DNA from: Locusta migratoria
Taxonomy: Eukaryota; Arthropoda; Insecta; Orthoptera; Acrididae
Direction: 5' to 3'
NCBI GenBank assembly: GCA_026315105.1
Contig: CM048745.1
Location: 741,874,506-741,938,505, forward strand
DNA length: 64,000 nucleotides
The translations under genes were made by a program, and so were the position numbers. Shown here one piece after another: positions 21,440-32,629 of this stretch. Every line of letters starts with the position of its first letter. The first letter of the stretch is position 1. The notes under the pieces were generated by a model, which worked only from the letters and a program-made list of their open reading frames with translations, did not search any database and was not told the origin of the DNA.

Positions 21440-22624
21440 TTAATATCTCCTGTGATATTCAATGATTTTTGCAGGTCTTGCCTTCCTACCTATTTTGTCC
21501 TCTGCTGCCTTCACTATTTCATCTCTCAATTTTACCCATTCCTCCTCTACTGTTTTATTTTCCCCTGTTTCTGTCAATTGTTGCCTAAAGCGCCCTCTGA
21601 AATTTTTAAGAACTTCAGGTTCCTTCAATTTATCCAAGTCCCATCTCCTTATTTTCCTACCTTTTTGTAATTTCTTCAGTTTCAGCCTACAGTTCATAAC
21701 CAATAAGTTATGGTCAGAGTCTGTATCTGCCCCTGGGTATGTCGTACAGTTTAAAACCTGGTTCCGAAATCTATGTCTTACCATTATAAAATCTATCTGG
21801 TATCTCCCGGTGTCTCCTGGTCTCTTCCACATGTACAACCTTCTTTTGTGATTCTTAAACCAGGTGCTTGTAATAACTAAATTATGTTCCGTGCAAAATT
21901 CTACCAGGCGGCTTCCTCTTTCATTCCTTTTGTCCAGACCATATTTACCTACTATCTCACCATCCCTTCCTTGTCCTACTACCGAATTCCAGTCGCCCAT
22001 AACAATTAAGTTTTCCTCTCCCTTAATTGTCTGAATAATTTCCTTTAGCTCCTCATATATTTCTTCGATTTCCTCATCATCGGCAGAGCTAGTTGGCATA
22101 TAAACCTGTACTACTGTTGTCGGTGTTGGCTACGTATCTATCTTGACAATGATAATGCGATCACTGTGCTGGTCATAGTAGTTTACCCGCATTCCTGCCT
22201 TCTTATTCATTATCAATCCTACTCCTGTGATACCTCCAATTGATTTTGTATTTATAATCCTATAGTCACCTGACCAGAAATCCTGTTCATCCTGCCACCG
22301 AACTTCACTAATCCCCACTATATCTAACTTCAACCTATCCATTTCCCGTTTTAAATTTTCTAATTTTCCTACTCGATTAGGGGATCTAACATTCCACGCT
22401 CCGACCTGTAGAATGCCAGTACTGTCTCTCCTGATGATCACATCCTCCTGAGTAGTCCCCGCCCGGAGATCCAAATGGGGGACTATTTTACCTCCGGAAT
22501 ATTTTACCCGAGAGGATGCCATCATCATATGTTCATACAGTAGAGCTGCATGTCCTCGGGAAAAATAACGGCTGTAGTTTCCCCTTGCTTTCAGCCGTTC
22601 GCAGTAACTGTGTGGCAAAGCCAC
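21440..22624 (-). pseudogene. LINE copy 2 AP-like endonuclease
   Basis: Apurinic-type endonuclease: 'VGAWNVRSPNRVGKLENLKR', 'VGISEVRWQDEQDFWSG', 'LIVMGDWNSVVGQGRDG', 'YQIDFIMVRHRFRNQ', 'SDHNLLVMNCRLKLKKLQ'. The active-site landmarks GDWN and SDHNLLV are present; the family nicks target DNA here. One TAG near 22128-22130 splits the frame where copy 3 has Lys. The frame shifts again near 21465 before RT. N-terminal start is at MALPHSY in the open frame, but the conserved family start may be MMMASSRV. Confidence 0.85.
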
Positions 22625-22839
22625 ATTAGCTGATGTTACAAGGCCAGCTCAGTCAATCATCCAGACTGTTGCCCCTGTAACTACTGAAAAGGCTGCTGCC
22701 CCTCTTCAGGAACCACACGTTTGTCTGGCCTCTCCACAGATACCCCTCCACTGTGGTTGCACCTACGGTACGGCTATCTGTATCGTTGAGGCACACAAGC
22801 CACCCCACCTTGGCAATGTCTGTGGTTCATGGGAGTGGA

Positions 22840-23335
22840 GGAAGTGTATGTAGAAGATACATACAGAAAGATGTATGTAGAACGAATAAAACATCTTAGA
22901 AAAGTCGACGTGCACCGGCATTTTCCTGAGTCACGTAAATAAAGAGGCTAATGACCTGTATGACAACTGCAGTTAGAGCACTTTTCCACTTGTTGGGACA
23001 ATAGAAAGTTTCCAACTCACGATATTGAGTAAAATTTCAACCTTGACACTGTTAACTGGATATTTATCAAGCTTCACATAAGAGTCAAGACAACAGTCGC
23101 GGAATGCTAAAATACAGTTTCCCACTTAAAATAATTAGTGCACGAAACAAAGAGAGCGGCATATTGTTGTTATGCGGCGCGAAAGAGCAAATATACAATA
23201 CTATCCTAAATTACCCCATTTTATGGTGCTTAAAAGTACTCTGGTACAGAAAGAAGTGGACATGGTATCATCATACATGGCAGCATAGTTTTTATATTTT
23301 ACCATGTATGAAGCGAGAACAACAAGTGATGGATG

Positions 23336-23377
<42 letters not shown>

Positions 23378-25189
23378 CCACATCTTCTCCTACTACAGGA
23401 TATTTTATTATGGATACTCAAGTTTAAGATTCAATTATTACTAGCGAACCAGTAGGTGTATCCCAAAATGAGTTACACCAGTCTGTTCCTCATTTTCTTC
23501 TGCTTCACGATATATGGAGCAATTGCATTTAAAAGTATATAAGAATTGTGTGTTTTGCAAAATGGCATACGTCCCTAGAGGTACATTTTCAGAAACAACA
23601 AAAAACTGTCTATTATGTTTCTGAAGCGAATATAGCAGTAAATTATGCGTTATATGTTGCTTACATAGAAACTACATAAGACTGTCATTACAAAAGCACG
23701 ATCTTGTACTTCCTTCAATTTCAAATTTTTGTTTAAAGAAGGACTTACATCGTTTTTTATTTAACTACACTTTTGATTCTTATGTAATAAAATTATGGCA
23801 TATAAACAAATATATGTATTTTCTTAATTGAAAAAACACATTCAGAATACATAGAACAGTAAATCATCCAGAGAAATAAACATACAAGACAAAATTTCCA
23901 AAAGAAGAATGTAATTTTACTTACTTGTCTTTGATTCCCAAGCTGCAATTTTCTCATATAATGCTTTGGATCTGTTAAGTTGGGAATGTACTCGAGTATT
24001 TTGCGTCTATGTTTAATTTTATTTTCATTGATTGGCCACACCATTTGGATAAGCTTATTTGTGATAGTTGTGGGACATGTGGATATGTTTGCCCAAGGAT
24101 GAAAGAATGTTGAATTATTCCTTCTATGAATGATTTTGTCTCAATTATTCAGATCTGTTCTACAGGAAAGCAGAAATCCAAAAAAGTTGAAATACTGAAA
24201 GAAGGATCGTTCTTAACAGATGTCTCTATGGAATTGATATTTCGTTTTTTATAATGTGCCACCAGTTGCGTTAATCATCAACATCCTCACTTTCAACGAT
24301 TGTTAATGTAAATTTTCTGTTAGCACTAGAGCTTACGATGTTTTCACACTAGTCCTTCAATGTGTATAGTCTGTCCACGCGCCTCTGTCATCTTTTGACT
24401 ACTGCGAAGTCTCAATCATTTCGCAGAAAGGATTGTCCTCTGATAAAGAAAGAAAGTCTGATGTTGAAGAATGCCTCTGAGCAGTTATAGCCATTAAAAA
24501 ATCTGATGAGGGTGGTGTTCTTATTATGGCCTGGATAACCATCACAAAACAGAGTTCTTTAACACTAGATGAGACACAGGTATTGAAATAATAGAGGAGA
24601 AAGCTGTGTACCTAATTTGGACTTTTCTTAGCTTGCACTTTTATGGTAAATGTAGAAGGCTACTGAATTAGCTTTCATGTTATGCACAGAGAAAACTGAA
24701 GTTGTCAGTTGATGATGCTTGTACATGGTTAATACATGGCAAGCATACATTTTGCATGTATCAAATGTTAAAGCAAGTGCATAACTTAGTTGCACACAAA
24801 CAAAAGTAATATAGACATTTTATTAACTTAAAATTATTGATGAATCTGTTAACAATTACCATTACCTGGCAAGCAAAACAACTTAAGTCCTGGAATAAGA
24901 CTGTTTTGCGGGTAAACACGAATGTTGTTTTGCTGGAAATAATGTACAGAAGTTGGGGACTAAAGTCTCTCTGGTATTAAGCACTGTGTATTGAGTGTTA
25001 GAACATTGTTGTGTCCATAACATAAAACCATGAAAATGTGGACTTAAGTCATATTACAAATTAGATTGTAGTATACATTGTGCAATATTTTGCATCTTCG
25101 CTATGAACTTCTCACTTTAAAGATACAAAGCTTCATATGTATTCGTCATATTCTAATAAAATTTTAATACATTGGAGCCAATATATGGG
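22840..25189. other. Long non-repetitive-looking interval
   Basis: AT-rich sequence with no element I recognise and no long coding frame. It holds a (GT)n microsatellite (23339-23376) and a possible minus-strand splice donor at about 23935-23925 (CAAAGACAA|GTAAGTAAA). It could be intron or intergenic host DNA. Small open frames (23104-23427, 23793-24044) have no domain. Confidence 0.4.
23339..23376. repeat. (GT)n microsatellite
   Basis: Uninterrupted GT dinucleotide run of about 38 bp. Confidence 0.97.
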
Positions 25190-25567
25190 TAGTGTAAATC
25201 AGCACCGTGCATTGCAGCATATTTAGCCCCCTAGGCCACATGTGCCCGCCAACTGCGCTCCATTGGCCGATCGCTCTGTACAGCGAGTGTTCGAGCCCAG
25301 CTAAACCACCAGCAGATGTAGCGAGCTGCCATGTGCCGGTGAGGCCAGAGGTTCGGCTGGATACCCGCTGGGCGCGAGCTCGCGACAGGATTCCGTGCAA
25401 CAGTGAGAGGGACAGCGCTGGGAACACGGGAATGCAGCACTGTGCAGACTGTTCAGCACAAGACGTTGAAGTATTGAGGGCTAGTTTCGTACGCGAGGTC
25501 GTCGCTATATAATCTAGCAGTTGAAAATCGCCGTTAAACATCAAATTACAAAAAAAAAAAAAAAAAA
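25190..25567. other. GC-rich block ending in a 20-bp A-tract
   Basis: Sharply GC- and CpG-rich against AT-rich flanks, with a palindrome GCGAGCTCGC near 25375, ending in about 20 A. This fits a retroposed transcript or an unrecognised LTR/UTR. Overlapping frames on both strands (25207-25512 +, 25164-25574 -) look like composition effects. GC-rich sequence continues to 25645, past the A-tract, so the block could instead be a CpG-rich host segment with an A-run. Confidence 0.35.
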
Positions 25568-25650
25568 TTAACAATGTTCTGCGAGGCCCCCACAGGCGTG
25601 AGGCCGTCGGGGATCGCCGACGTCGCCTACGCCTAGCGCCGCCATTGTGA

Positions 25651-26222
25651 ACCGTCCTTCCAGAAGGATGCTCTATAAGAGGAAAAAAGTGTTATTTCCC
25701 TATCATTGCACATTTCATAGACATTGCAGAGCAAAATGCCTGGGAACTTTAAAAGCACAATGAAGGAGCTATAGATCACCTGACATTTTGTTGTCGAATT
25801 GTCTCTGCAATTCTTGAAAGTAACAGAAGAGTGACTACCAACAGAGGACGTCCTAGTAACAGGGCAAAACAAGATTCTCGATTTGATGGAAGGGAACATT
25901 ACCTCGCTGAGTTACCAACGGATGAGAAAATGGAAAGAAGAAGCAAGTAAAATGTCAAATTGCCACAATAAGACTACTACAATGGGCCTAAAATGTGATG
26001 AACCACTTCATGTTCCTTGCTTTTCATCTTATCATAAAGTTGCATAAAACATGTTTTAATGTTGGTTTGTTCATTTATTGCATGTATTAGGTGTTTTAAC
26101 ACCAAAACTCAAATTTAGTTACAATTATTTGAAAATAATGGTACCTAAACAGGTTAAACGTTTCAAGTCATAAACTACTTAAAAGTTCCCGTATTGTCCT
26201 GGTGTCCTTCTGGAAGGACGCC
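25651..26222 (+). mobile_element. Internally deleted piggyBac-like element with C-terminal coding end
   Basis: Both ends carry an inverted motif: TCCTTCCAGAAGGA at about 25655 and its complement TCCTTCTGGAAGGA at about 26207, the right end followed by cgcccatTTAA. Inside, a broken plus frame reads 'NRGRPSNRAKQDSRFDGREH' and 'YLAELPTDEKMERRSK', then in another frame 'CDEPLHVPCFSSYHK', the usual piggyBac C-terminal RPS..R..G.H and Cys-rich tail. The DDD catalytic core is absent, so this is a non-autonomous deletion derivative. Confidence 0.65.
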
Positions 26223-26347
26223 CATTTAAAAAATAAATAAATAAATGAAAACAATACATACTCAAAATTGTTTTTACATTCTTCCTTACCATCTTATTAA
26301 TGACTGGAGATAACATATAACGCACTTAAAAAAATAATAATAATAAT
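26223..26347. other. Short A/T-rich spacer
   Basis: Contains (AAAT)n and (AAT)n runs between the piggyBac remnant and the CR1/L2-like fragment. No gene. Confidence 0.5.
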
Positions 26348-27045
26348 TCAGGACTATCTGGGTTTTTCTACTTGGTGTGAAGAATGGCAGCTAGCTCTAC
26401 ATGTAGAAAACTGTAAGGTGATGCACATGAGTAGGAAAAACAATGCCATAATATTCGAGTACAGCTTTAGTAGTAAGCTTCTTGATGCAGTCGCGTCGTT
26501 CAAATACCTAGGCGTTACACTGCATGGTGATATGACGTGGAATTAAGACGTAAGGGCAGTTGTAAGACGGACAGCCGGCTTCGATTTATTGGGAGAATTT
26601 TGGGAAGATATACTTCAAATGTAAAGGAGACCGCGTATAAAACGCTTGTGCGACCATGTCTGGAATATTGCTCATGTGTTTGGGACCCGCAGCAGATCAG
26701 TTTAAAGGAAGACATAGAAGCTGTTAGGAGCTAGATTTGTTACTGGTAGGTTCAACCAATGCGCGAGTGTCACGGAAATTCTCTGGGAACTCCAATGGGG
26801 GTCACTGGAGAAAGGACAATGTTCTTTTCGAGAAATTCTGTTGAGGAAATTTAGAGGGCCGCCTACTTACATTTTGCGTAAACATCACAAAGACAAGAGA
26901 AATTAGGGCTCGTACAGAGGCATATAGACATTCTTTTTTCTCTCGTTCTATTTAGGAATGGAGTAGGAAAGGAAATGCATACTAGTGGTACCGAACACCA
27001 TCCACTATGCACTTTACGGTGGATTGTGGACTATATATGTAGATT
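26348..27045 (+). mobile_element. CR1/L2-like LINE 3' fragment
   Basis: 5'-truncated LINE. Frames in turn give 'WQLALHVENCKVMHMSRKNN', 'ASFKYLGVTLHGDMTWN', 'LIGRILGRYTSNVKETAYKT'-type wording (26537-26734: 'GRILGRYTSNVKETAYKTLV', 'RPCLEYCSCVWDPQQISLKE'), then 'RFVTGRFNQCASVTEILWEL' and 'LQWGSLEKGQCSFREILLRK'. This is the thumb and C-terminus of a Jockey-superfamily RT. Many stops. The 3' end (atatatgtagatttag) resembles that of 50270-51030. Confidence 0.75.
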
Positions 27046-27960
27046 TAGTTGTAATCTTGGGCCTCTGCCTCGCCTTCACCACTACATCCCTCCCTGCCTT
27101 CACCTACAGACTCTCCACATTCTTTCGCAGGGTAACTTCCTCCACCTCACCTAAGAAGATGTCGCCCTCCATCCTGAAATCTATCCCTCCTACCAATCCT
27201 TTCCTCTCCCCCTGGATAAAACGCATCTCCCCCCTTCCTCCTCCACTTCACCCCTCTCCCCCCTGGAGTGCTTATGCTCATTTCCCTCTCCATCCTACAC
27301 CATCCCTCCATCTCCTCTCGTGCTTCTTCTCCTGTGGGGTCAGCCACACAGCACCAAAAAAATGTTCAAATGTTTGTAAATCTAAGGTAAATCTAAGGCA
27401 CTTAAAAAATATGTTGGTCATCAGTCCATAGGCTTACAAACTACTTACACTAACTTAACCTAATTTATGCTAAGGACAATACAAACATTCATGCCCGAAG
27501 GAGGACTTGTATCCCTGACGGCGAACAGCCGCATGCAGCACAGAATGGCGCCTTAGTGAGCACAACTATTCTGCCGTGGTCCACACAGCACCGTTTTATA
27601 ATCAGTGCACCGTCCAGTGTTGTGTCAGTGCGTCAGTTATTGTCATTTACCAGTGCGTCCACCGTAAAAGAACAAGAGTTGCATCTGTTGTTTTATCAGA
27701 GTCTTCATCAGTGTCTTCCTGCTTGGTTCAGTGTTCTTCAATGTGTTTTTGATTCCACCATGGCACAAGTTTTAAGTCTACAACCTTTTTTTTTTTATTT
27801 TGTATTCACCAAAAAGTTCTTCTTGTTAGTACTTTAAATCGTCATTTTTTTATGCTGCTTGTCAATGTTTTTTTAAAAACGCTTCATGTCTATTTTGTTA
27901 AAATGAAACACTGAAGAGCAGCGTAGGAGGCTGCGGCCAGACTGCTGACTATGTATGTAG
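27046..27960 (+). other. Pyrimidine-rich LINE-like 3' UTR, interrupted by a SINE
   Basis: 27055-27343 is almost pure C/T; 27593-27960 continues with stretches such as (T)10 and ctgaagagcagcgtaggagg. It looks like the UTR of a LINE but no coding end is attached. The SINE at 27356-27580 is bracketed by a 12-bp duplication of this sequence. Frames of 148 and 93 codons here are low-complexity and not believable genes. Confidence 0.45.
27356..27580 (-). mobile_element. tRNA-derived SINE (family 1), minus strand
   Basis: Same family as 6650-6830, inverted: tail tggtcatcagtccatagg, then 'catgcccgaaggaggacttg' (reverse of the B-box side) and ggcgcc at the head. Flanked by CCACACAGCACC at 27344-27355 and 27581-27592, a perfect 12-bp target duplication. 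Confidence 0.85.
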
Positions 27961-29615
27961 TTAGCTTGAAAATACTATTTAAAAAAAATCCAACTATATA
28001 TAAAGTGTAAAAGTTTTTACCAAAAATCTCCGAATGTGCTTGACCTATTTATTACAAATTTTTACATTTCACTCCGACGAGCATTTGGAAGGAGACGGAC
28101 TCTATATTATTGAAATATAAAGGGTTTTTGGAAATTCCTATTACAAATTTCGATGAGTCGTATGGGAGAGTAAGTACATATTTTGATGTGGACCTCACAT
28201 TCAGAAATGTCATCCAGTGATCCTTTGAGTTCTTGATTTTTGCTATTGTGAAATTAACCCCTTCTACTCTTTGCTTTCCATAGAAGTAGTGTGAACTAAG
28301 AAAAGGAAAAAAAAATCTATTAAACAAGGACTCTATAATGAATAACTTAAGAGCTATGAAGACTTGGCCATTAGAAGAGATGTGTAAACAGAAGACAACC
28401 GAATATGAGACGTGCTCAAACAAAGCACTAAGGAATGCATTTTAAAGCCCGTTGTTACAAGACATTTTTTCTTGTTTTGGTGGATAATACATCCTTCTAA
28501 AATATGGAAACAGCTTGCAGTAGTATAGATTTGCTTCAAATTAAAAAAATGCTCATAGCATCAATGGATGACATTCTCAAACACAGGTTTGTTATCAACT
28601 TATTATGTATCCATTCCCCTGTACAAGTGCTCAAAGATTGCAACAGGAATTTCCGAATATGCATATCTAAAGGAAGACTATTTACCACATTTCTGAAAAA
28701 GTTCTTGATCGATCTAGTTCGAATTTTTACATGGTACTTTACTGCACATTCACTCAGAAATTAACATAGAGCATAGGAGATTATGCACTGTGAGGTGAGG
28801 GAAAGATGATATGAACGTTGATAGAGGGGGGGGGGGGGGGGCGGATGAGAAGATGGTTGCAAACATTGGTATCGCTTGAGTTAGTCTCATCAAGCTGTAT
28901 TCCAGATTGGTTGTACATGTATTAATCAGTTGTAAAGAATGCGTTATTGGCTGGAATGGTGTTTCTCAAAATAAAGTTGACATTTGAAAAAGTAGTTGTT
29001 ATAGTCAACGACCACATAAACACCACAGTGTCTATTAAAACAGGGAAACGAGTTATCACAAAATTCCCCTCCCCTTTCCCTCCTTCTTTAATGATAGATT
29101 TTATTGTTTGCTACCAATGTAATGAAGCCCTGTGGAATTTTCAAAAGACTATAGGCTATGGACATAAATTAAAAAAAGAAAAAAATATGCAGCATACGAA
29201 GAGCTTCTAGCAATATACCATTCATGTTACGCAGAAGACAAATTGGAAGATGGCGAAATTTTTTCAAGTATTGCATTTCTGAGTTGTGTTACAGTTCTAG
29301 CCAGCAAGCGATGTCTCACCAAATTACATACAAACAAAACATAATTTATTACCTGAATATATTACTACAGGCACATACAATGGCTTCACAGGTTTTCATC
29401 ACAGTTTTGCTGATCGTATTTGCAGACATTATGGCACTATAATCCAGACATTCAAAATATCTGCCTGTTGCAAAGAATCTTAATGTAATACCCAGTCTCT
29501 CATCGACTCCGATTGCCTCTCGCATTACAGTATTTTTTTCTCATCGTCGTATGATGCGGGACTCATCCGAAAGTAATTAATGAAATCTCTTTTCTTTCAC
29601 TATTCTCGGACCCAT
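27961..29615. other. Interval with no recognised gene
   Basis: AT-rich; a G homopolymer of 16 lies at 28826-28841. Minus frame 28052-28423 (123 codons) and plus frame 28504-28764 (86 codons) have no motif I recognise and no splice-site support. Probably host non-coding DNA or very old repeats. Confidence 0.4.
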
Positions 29616-30686
29616 TGTCGCATCCCTAGCGTGAGTTTTTCTTGGGATTAGGCAACAGAGTTCATAAGGGGAGAATTTACGTGTTGGCCTAATTGAGAGG
29701 CAGTTTTTGCCATGCAAGCCCTAGGCTGTAAGATAATCTACCTGAAGATTGGGAGAGTAGAGTACGGGTGAAATCTCAACAAGGCTTGGCTTAAAGAATA
29801 GTTTATTCAGAATTGTTACAAAAGTTCCCTACTGCTCAAGAGGAAGAATTGTTACATCAGCAAAGTCCTACACAGAGACGGATGAAGTTCCGTTCCGTAT
29901 ATATCTATCTAGCTCTACGACACACAGAGTCCCGCAAACTAGCCCACTAGTCCTAGCCACTAAAGTGCCCGGCAACTTTACTTTGCTGTCTATCGACAGC
30001 TCCCAAACGGCTCACCTGCCCGCTGCTGCTGAAGACTATGTCGATACTAGCTACCGCGCTCTAGCCCTGCTTTCTCCCAACCACCCTGACTGCCTACTAT
30101 ACCTGCTGCCCACCCAAAATGACTCTCCTCAGAGCGTTGTGCTGCCGAGTTGTGTTCAATTTTTCCCTTTGACCCCTCTCGCGCCTTGCAGGAGCAGCGT
30201 TGAAGGTTTCTTGCCCTTTCCTTGGCTCGTCTTGGACATTAGCATTTGGCACTGCTCCGGAGGCTGGTGGAGGGGTAGAGGTACCTCACTTCACCTCGCC
30301 TTATATGGCCATGAATTGCATCCTGGGCCCTTCATTGGCTCCTAGGGACGTGGCGTCTTCTCTCAGCAAGCGACCTCTCTCTTTCTCCTTCTCGTCCCAC
30401 ACTCTATGTCACACCCAGACTACTGTGTGGCCGTTTTTCTGCCACGTGTGCTGCCCACATAGAGCCCTTTTGTTCTCTATGGGCCTGTGTGACTGTTTAT
30501 GCTTTAGATACGTGGTCAGCAACACCAGACTGCTGGCCCAACTGCCTATCTGCTCCATGGCCTCTCGTACCACGCACTGAGACTAACTCAGATTCCCACA
30601 ATCTTAATACTGGCTTTTCTCTCTTTTCCCCTCTGTTTAATTGCAATTTTGTGCTTTGACTTGGCTGTTATTTTATTGACACGACA
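29616..30686 (-). repeat. Candidate LTR of an unidentified LTR retrotransposon
   Basis: Starts TGTCG and ends CGACA on the plus strand (5-bp inverted ends). Just outside the right end the minus strand reads GGGCAAGGGAGG, a good polypurine tract for a 3' LTR read on the minus strand. GC-rich middle (29960-30600), 1071 bp, in the LTR size range. No second LTR was found, and no protein domain to the right, so this rests on structure only. The 126-codon frames inside are not credible genes. Confidence 0.4.
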
Positions 30687-31714
30687 CCTCCCTTGCCCAT
30701 GAAATTGACAGTATTCCTCAGAGTAATGTCAGTTGCTAGTTTTTATTTATTTTGTTTGCATTTATGCAATAGGTTACTACATTCAAGTTTTACTATACAC
30801 TTAATAATACAGTCATTCTGGTTACATTTTCTTTTTACACATTACATTACAGTCTGACTTATTTCTAACATTTACTATTCCTAAAGGCTACGGAGTCATC
30901 TTGCTCTTTTGGACTCCTTTCATAGATTATAAAACTTCCTCTAAATTTTTACTCAGTCTTTGGTCTGACTGGCTTATAATAGTGGTTTTTTTACACAGAC
31001 CTTTCCACAACAATCAGTATCATCAAAATATTTCCATATTAATGTGAAACAACCTCTGCAACACTTACATTGTCTACAACAGGTTAATTTATAGCTACAA
31101 TTAGAGATATGCTTAGATATGTCATAACTGAGTGATGTGTGAAGGCTTGACAGAAGAGTTCGAGTGAGGTTGGTCATGGCACTCCAGAACCAACACAAAC
31201 CCAACACTGGTAGGACTCGATGCTGAAGCAATCTTTGCCAGGTCACGCACTATGCTGTAACCTGGATCTCTGTCAGGTTTAAGGAGGAGTTCTTATATCC
31301 CAAGCAAAAATTTCTTTCCTTCCAATGAAATTTGCTGTTACATTAGCCAATGAATGACAACTTGAAAAGTGACATCAAAACGATATTCACTTGTTCCTTC
31401 CATGTCACAGACTCCATCTTGATTTGACATATATCTCACAGTTTTAGTTTTATAACTCACAGTAATCTGTTTCAGGGCAACAGTGAATTAAAGATGAATT
31501 ACAAAATCATCTCTGGATCAATTTAAGTAACTGTAATTAAAATCATATTAATATTGAGAAACAAACATGTAGGAATGGGTATATAAGATGTAAAAGGACT
31601 AATGGTATTAAGTTCGATTATGAAGAAAATTCTCCTCAGAGATGATAAATATTGTTAAAAATGAGATAGAATGGCTGGCCAGTACTTACCATTGTGCTGT
31701 ACCACCGATAGTAA
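30687..31714. other. Unassigned region next to the candidate LTR
   Basis: If the LTR call is right, this would be the 3' end of its internal region on the minus strand. Minus frame 30974-31246 is Cys-rich ('YKLTCCRQCKCCRGC') but has no known domain. No RT, integrase or env motif seen. Confidence 0.35.
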
Positions 31715-31880
31715 CACAAAAGTAAAATCAGAAAAAAGGGGACAAAAAGGACAAGCTTTCGGAACACAGTTCCTTCGTCAGGTGGGAGAGAAGGGAAGAA
31801 GAAAGGATGGGAACAGAAGGGATAGGTAGGTCACGACCTAGGTCGTGAAGGTGGTGTTTCAGGAGCGTGGACATCAGAGA
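31715..31880 (-). mobile_element. Penelope-like element end fragment (second family)
   Basis: Minus-strand piece with a clean hammerhead-like motif at 31750-31781 and the purine-rich flank (aagggaagaagaaaggatgg on the plus strand) typical of PLE 3' regions here. It truncates the family-B gag that starts at about 31880. No coding part. Confidence 0.55.
31750..31781 (-). ncRNA. Hammerhead-like ribozyme core, PLE end
   Basis: Minus strand: CTGACGA (31781-31775), perfect 5-bp stem GGAAC/GTTCC with loop TGT, GAAA (31760-31757), short GCTT, then GTC (31752-31750), the classical cleavage triplet. Best-formed of the motifs in the window. Confidence 0.55.
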
Positions 31881-32565
31881 TCTCTGAACAGAAAACTTTG
31901 GACAAACTTTCAGGAATTTAAAGCCTAACACAGGGTTAAAAGAAGATTTTTGTATGGACTAGCTTACAATGGAAAACCAGGAGGACTGTTTGATTTTTGT
32001 AAAAAAGAGTTACAGAAACTAAGTATCCCTTAGATGTTAGGACAAAAATTCATGTGTTAAAAAATAGGCTACCAAAATATTTGGAAAGAGAATTAATACA
32101 TGCATCTGATAATGATACAGATGAATTTTTAAATTTTGTGTATAAAATTGACAATTTTGTTGAAAGGCAAAGGTCCAATTACAGGAATAGGTGGAGTGGG
32201 GGTGGCAAAGAAACAGACACAATAAATATGGTAATACACATTTTAATAAGTATAGAAAATACAGACTTGCTAATACATAAATAAAACCTAAATGTGGTCA
32301 TGTATCTGAAACTGATAAAGGTAACTTAGATTTTGTGCATGCTATTGAAAGTAGGAACATTTTACTTGAGTGTGACTCTGGTATTGTTAAGGTAACAGAT
32401 AATGTTCATTTTGAAATAAGTGAACTATCTAGTGATGTGTGTAAAATGTTACCTACTGAAAATGAAAATACATATGACATTTGTGATTTTGAAAGTAGTA
32501 ACTTTGATGATGATAAGGATTATGTTGACAGTAATGATGTGTCTGTGGAGTTATGTACAGAATAA
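31881..32565 (+). pseudogene. Family-B gag, copy 1
   Basis: Broken plus frames. 32054-32284 reads 'LKNRLPKYLERELIHASDND', 'EFLNFVYKIDNFVERQRSNY', matching copy 2's 'EFLNLVYKIDNLVQSQRSNY' and LTR-1's 'EEFLRFVGRLDRSYERERER'. 32335-32565 is the acidic linker ('HFEISELSSDVCKML', 'DKDYVDSNDVSVELCTE'), near-identical in motif to copy 2. The linker is then interrupted by PLE-2. The gene cannot make full Gag. Confidence 0.75.
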
Positions 32566-32629
32566 TGTAATGACAATGTTGATGTTTATGATGATGATGA
32601 GAATCTTATGCGTTGTAATGATAATAACC

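Larger units (their letters stand above)
20495..22839 (-). mobile_element. RTE-like LINE, copy 2 (3'-truncated at the copy-1 join)
   Basis: Minus strand. Full 5' UTR (22839-22625), endonuclease (22624-21440), RT fingers and palm start (21386-20497). It ends inside RT just before the GKGVRQGCSLSP motif, abutting the 5' part of copy 1. The 5' end matches copy 3 (both end at catggg.gtgg). AGGAAG-TGTATG follows the 5' end and resembles AGGAAGATGTTGATG beside copy 1's 3' end, so the pair may be one insertion. Confidence 0.88.

Noticed and set aside
25164..25574. Overlapping 136- and 101-codon frames on opposite strands
   Set aside because: Mirror frames in GC-rich sequence, typical of composition; no start context or homology.
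26985..27431. 148-codon Pro/Ser-rich frame
   Set aside because: Pyrimidine-tract composition in a LINE-like UTR, continues into an inverted SINE.
28052..28423. 123-codon minus frame as a host exon
   Set aside because: No splice sites at suitable places, no domain recognised, AT-rich composition like its surroundings.
29965..30580. Two overlapping 126-codon frames
   Set aside because: They fall in a GC-rich candidate LTR where stop codons are rare; overlapping phases and no domain.
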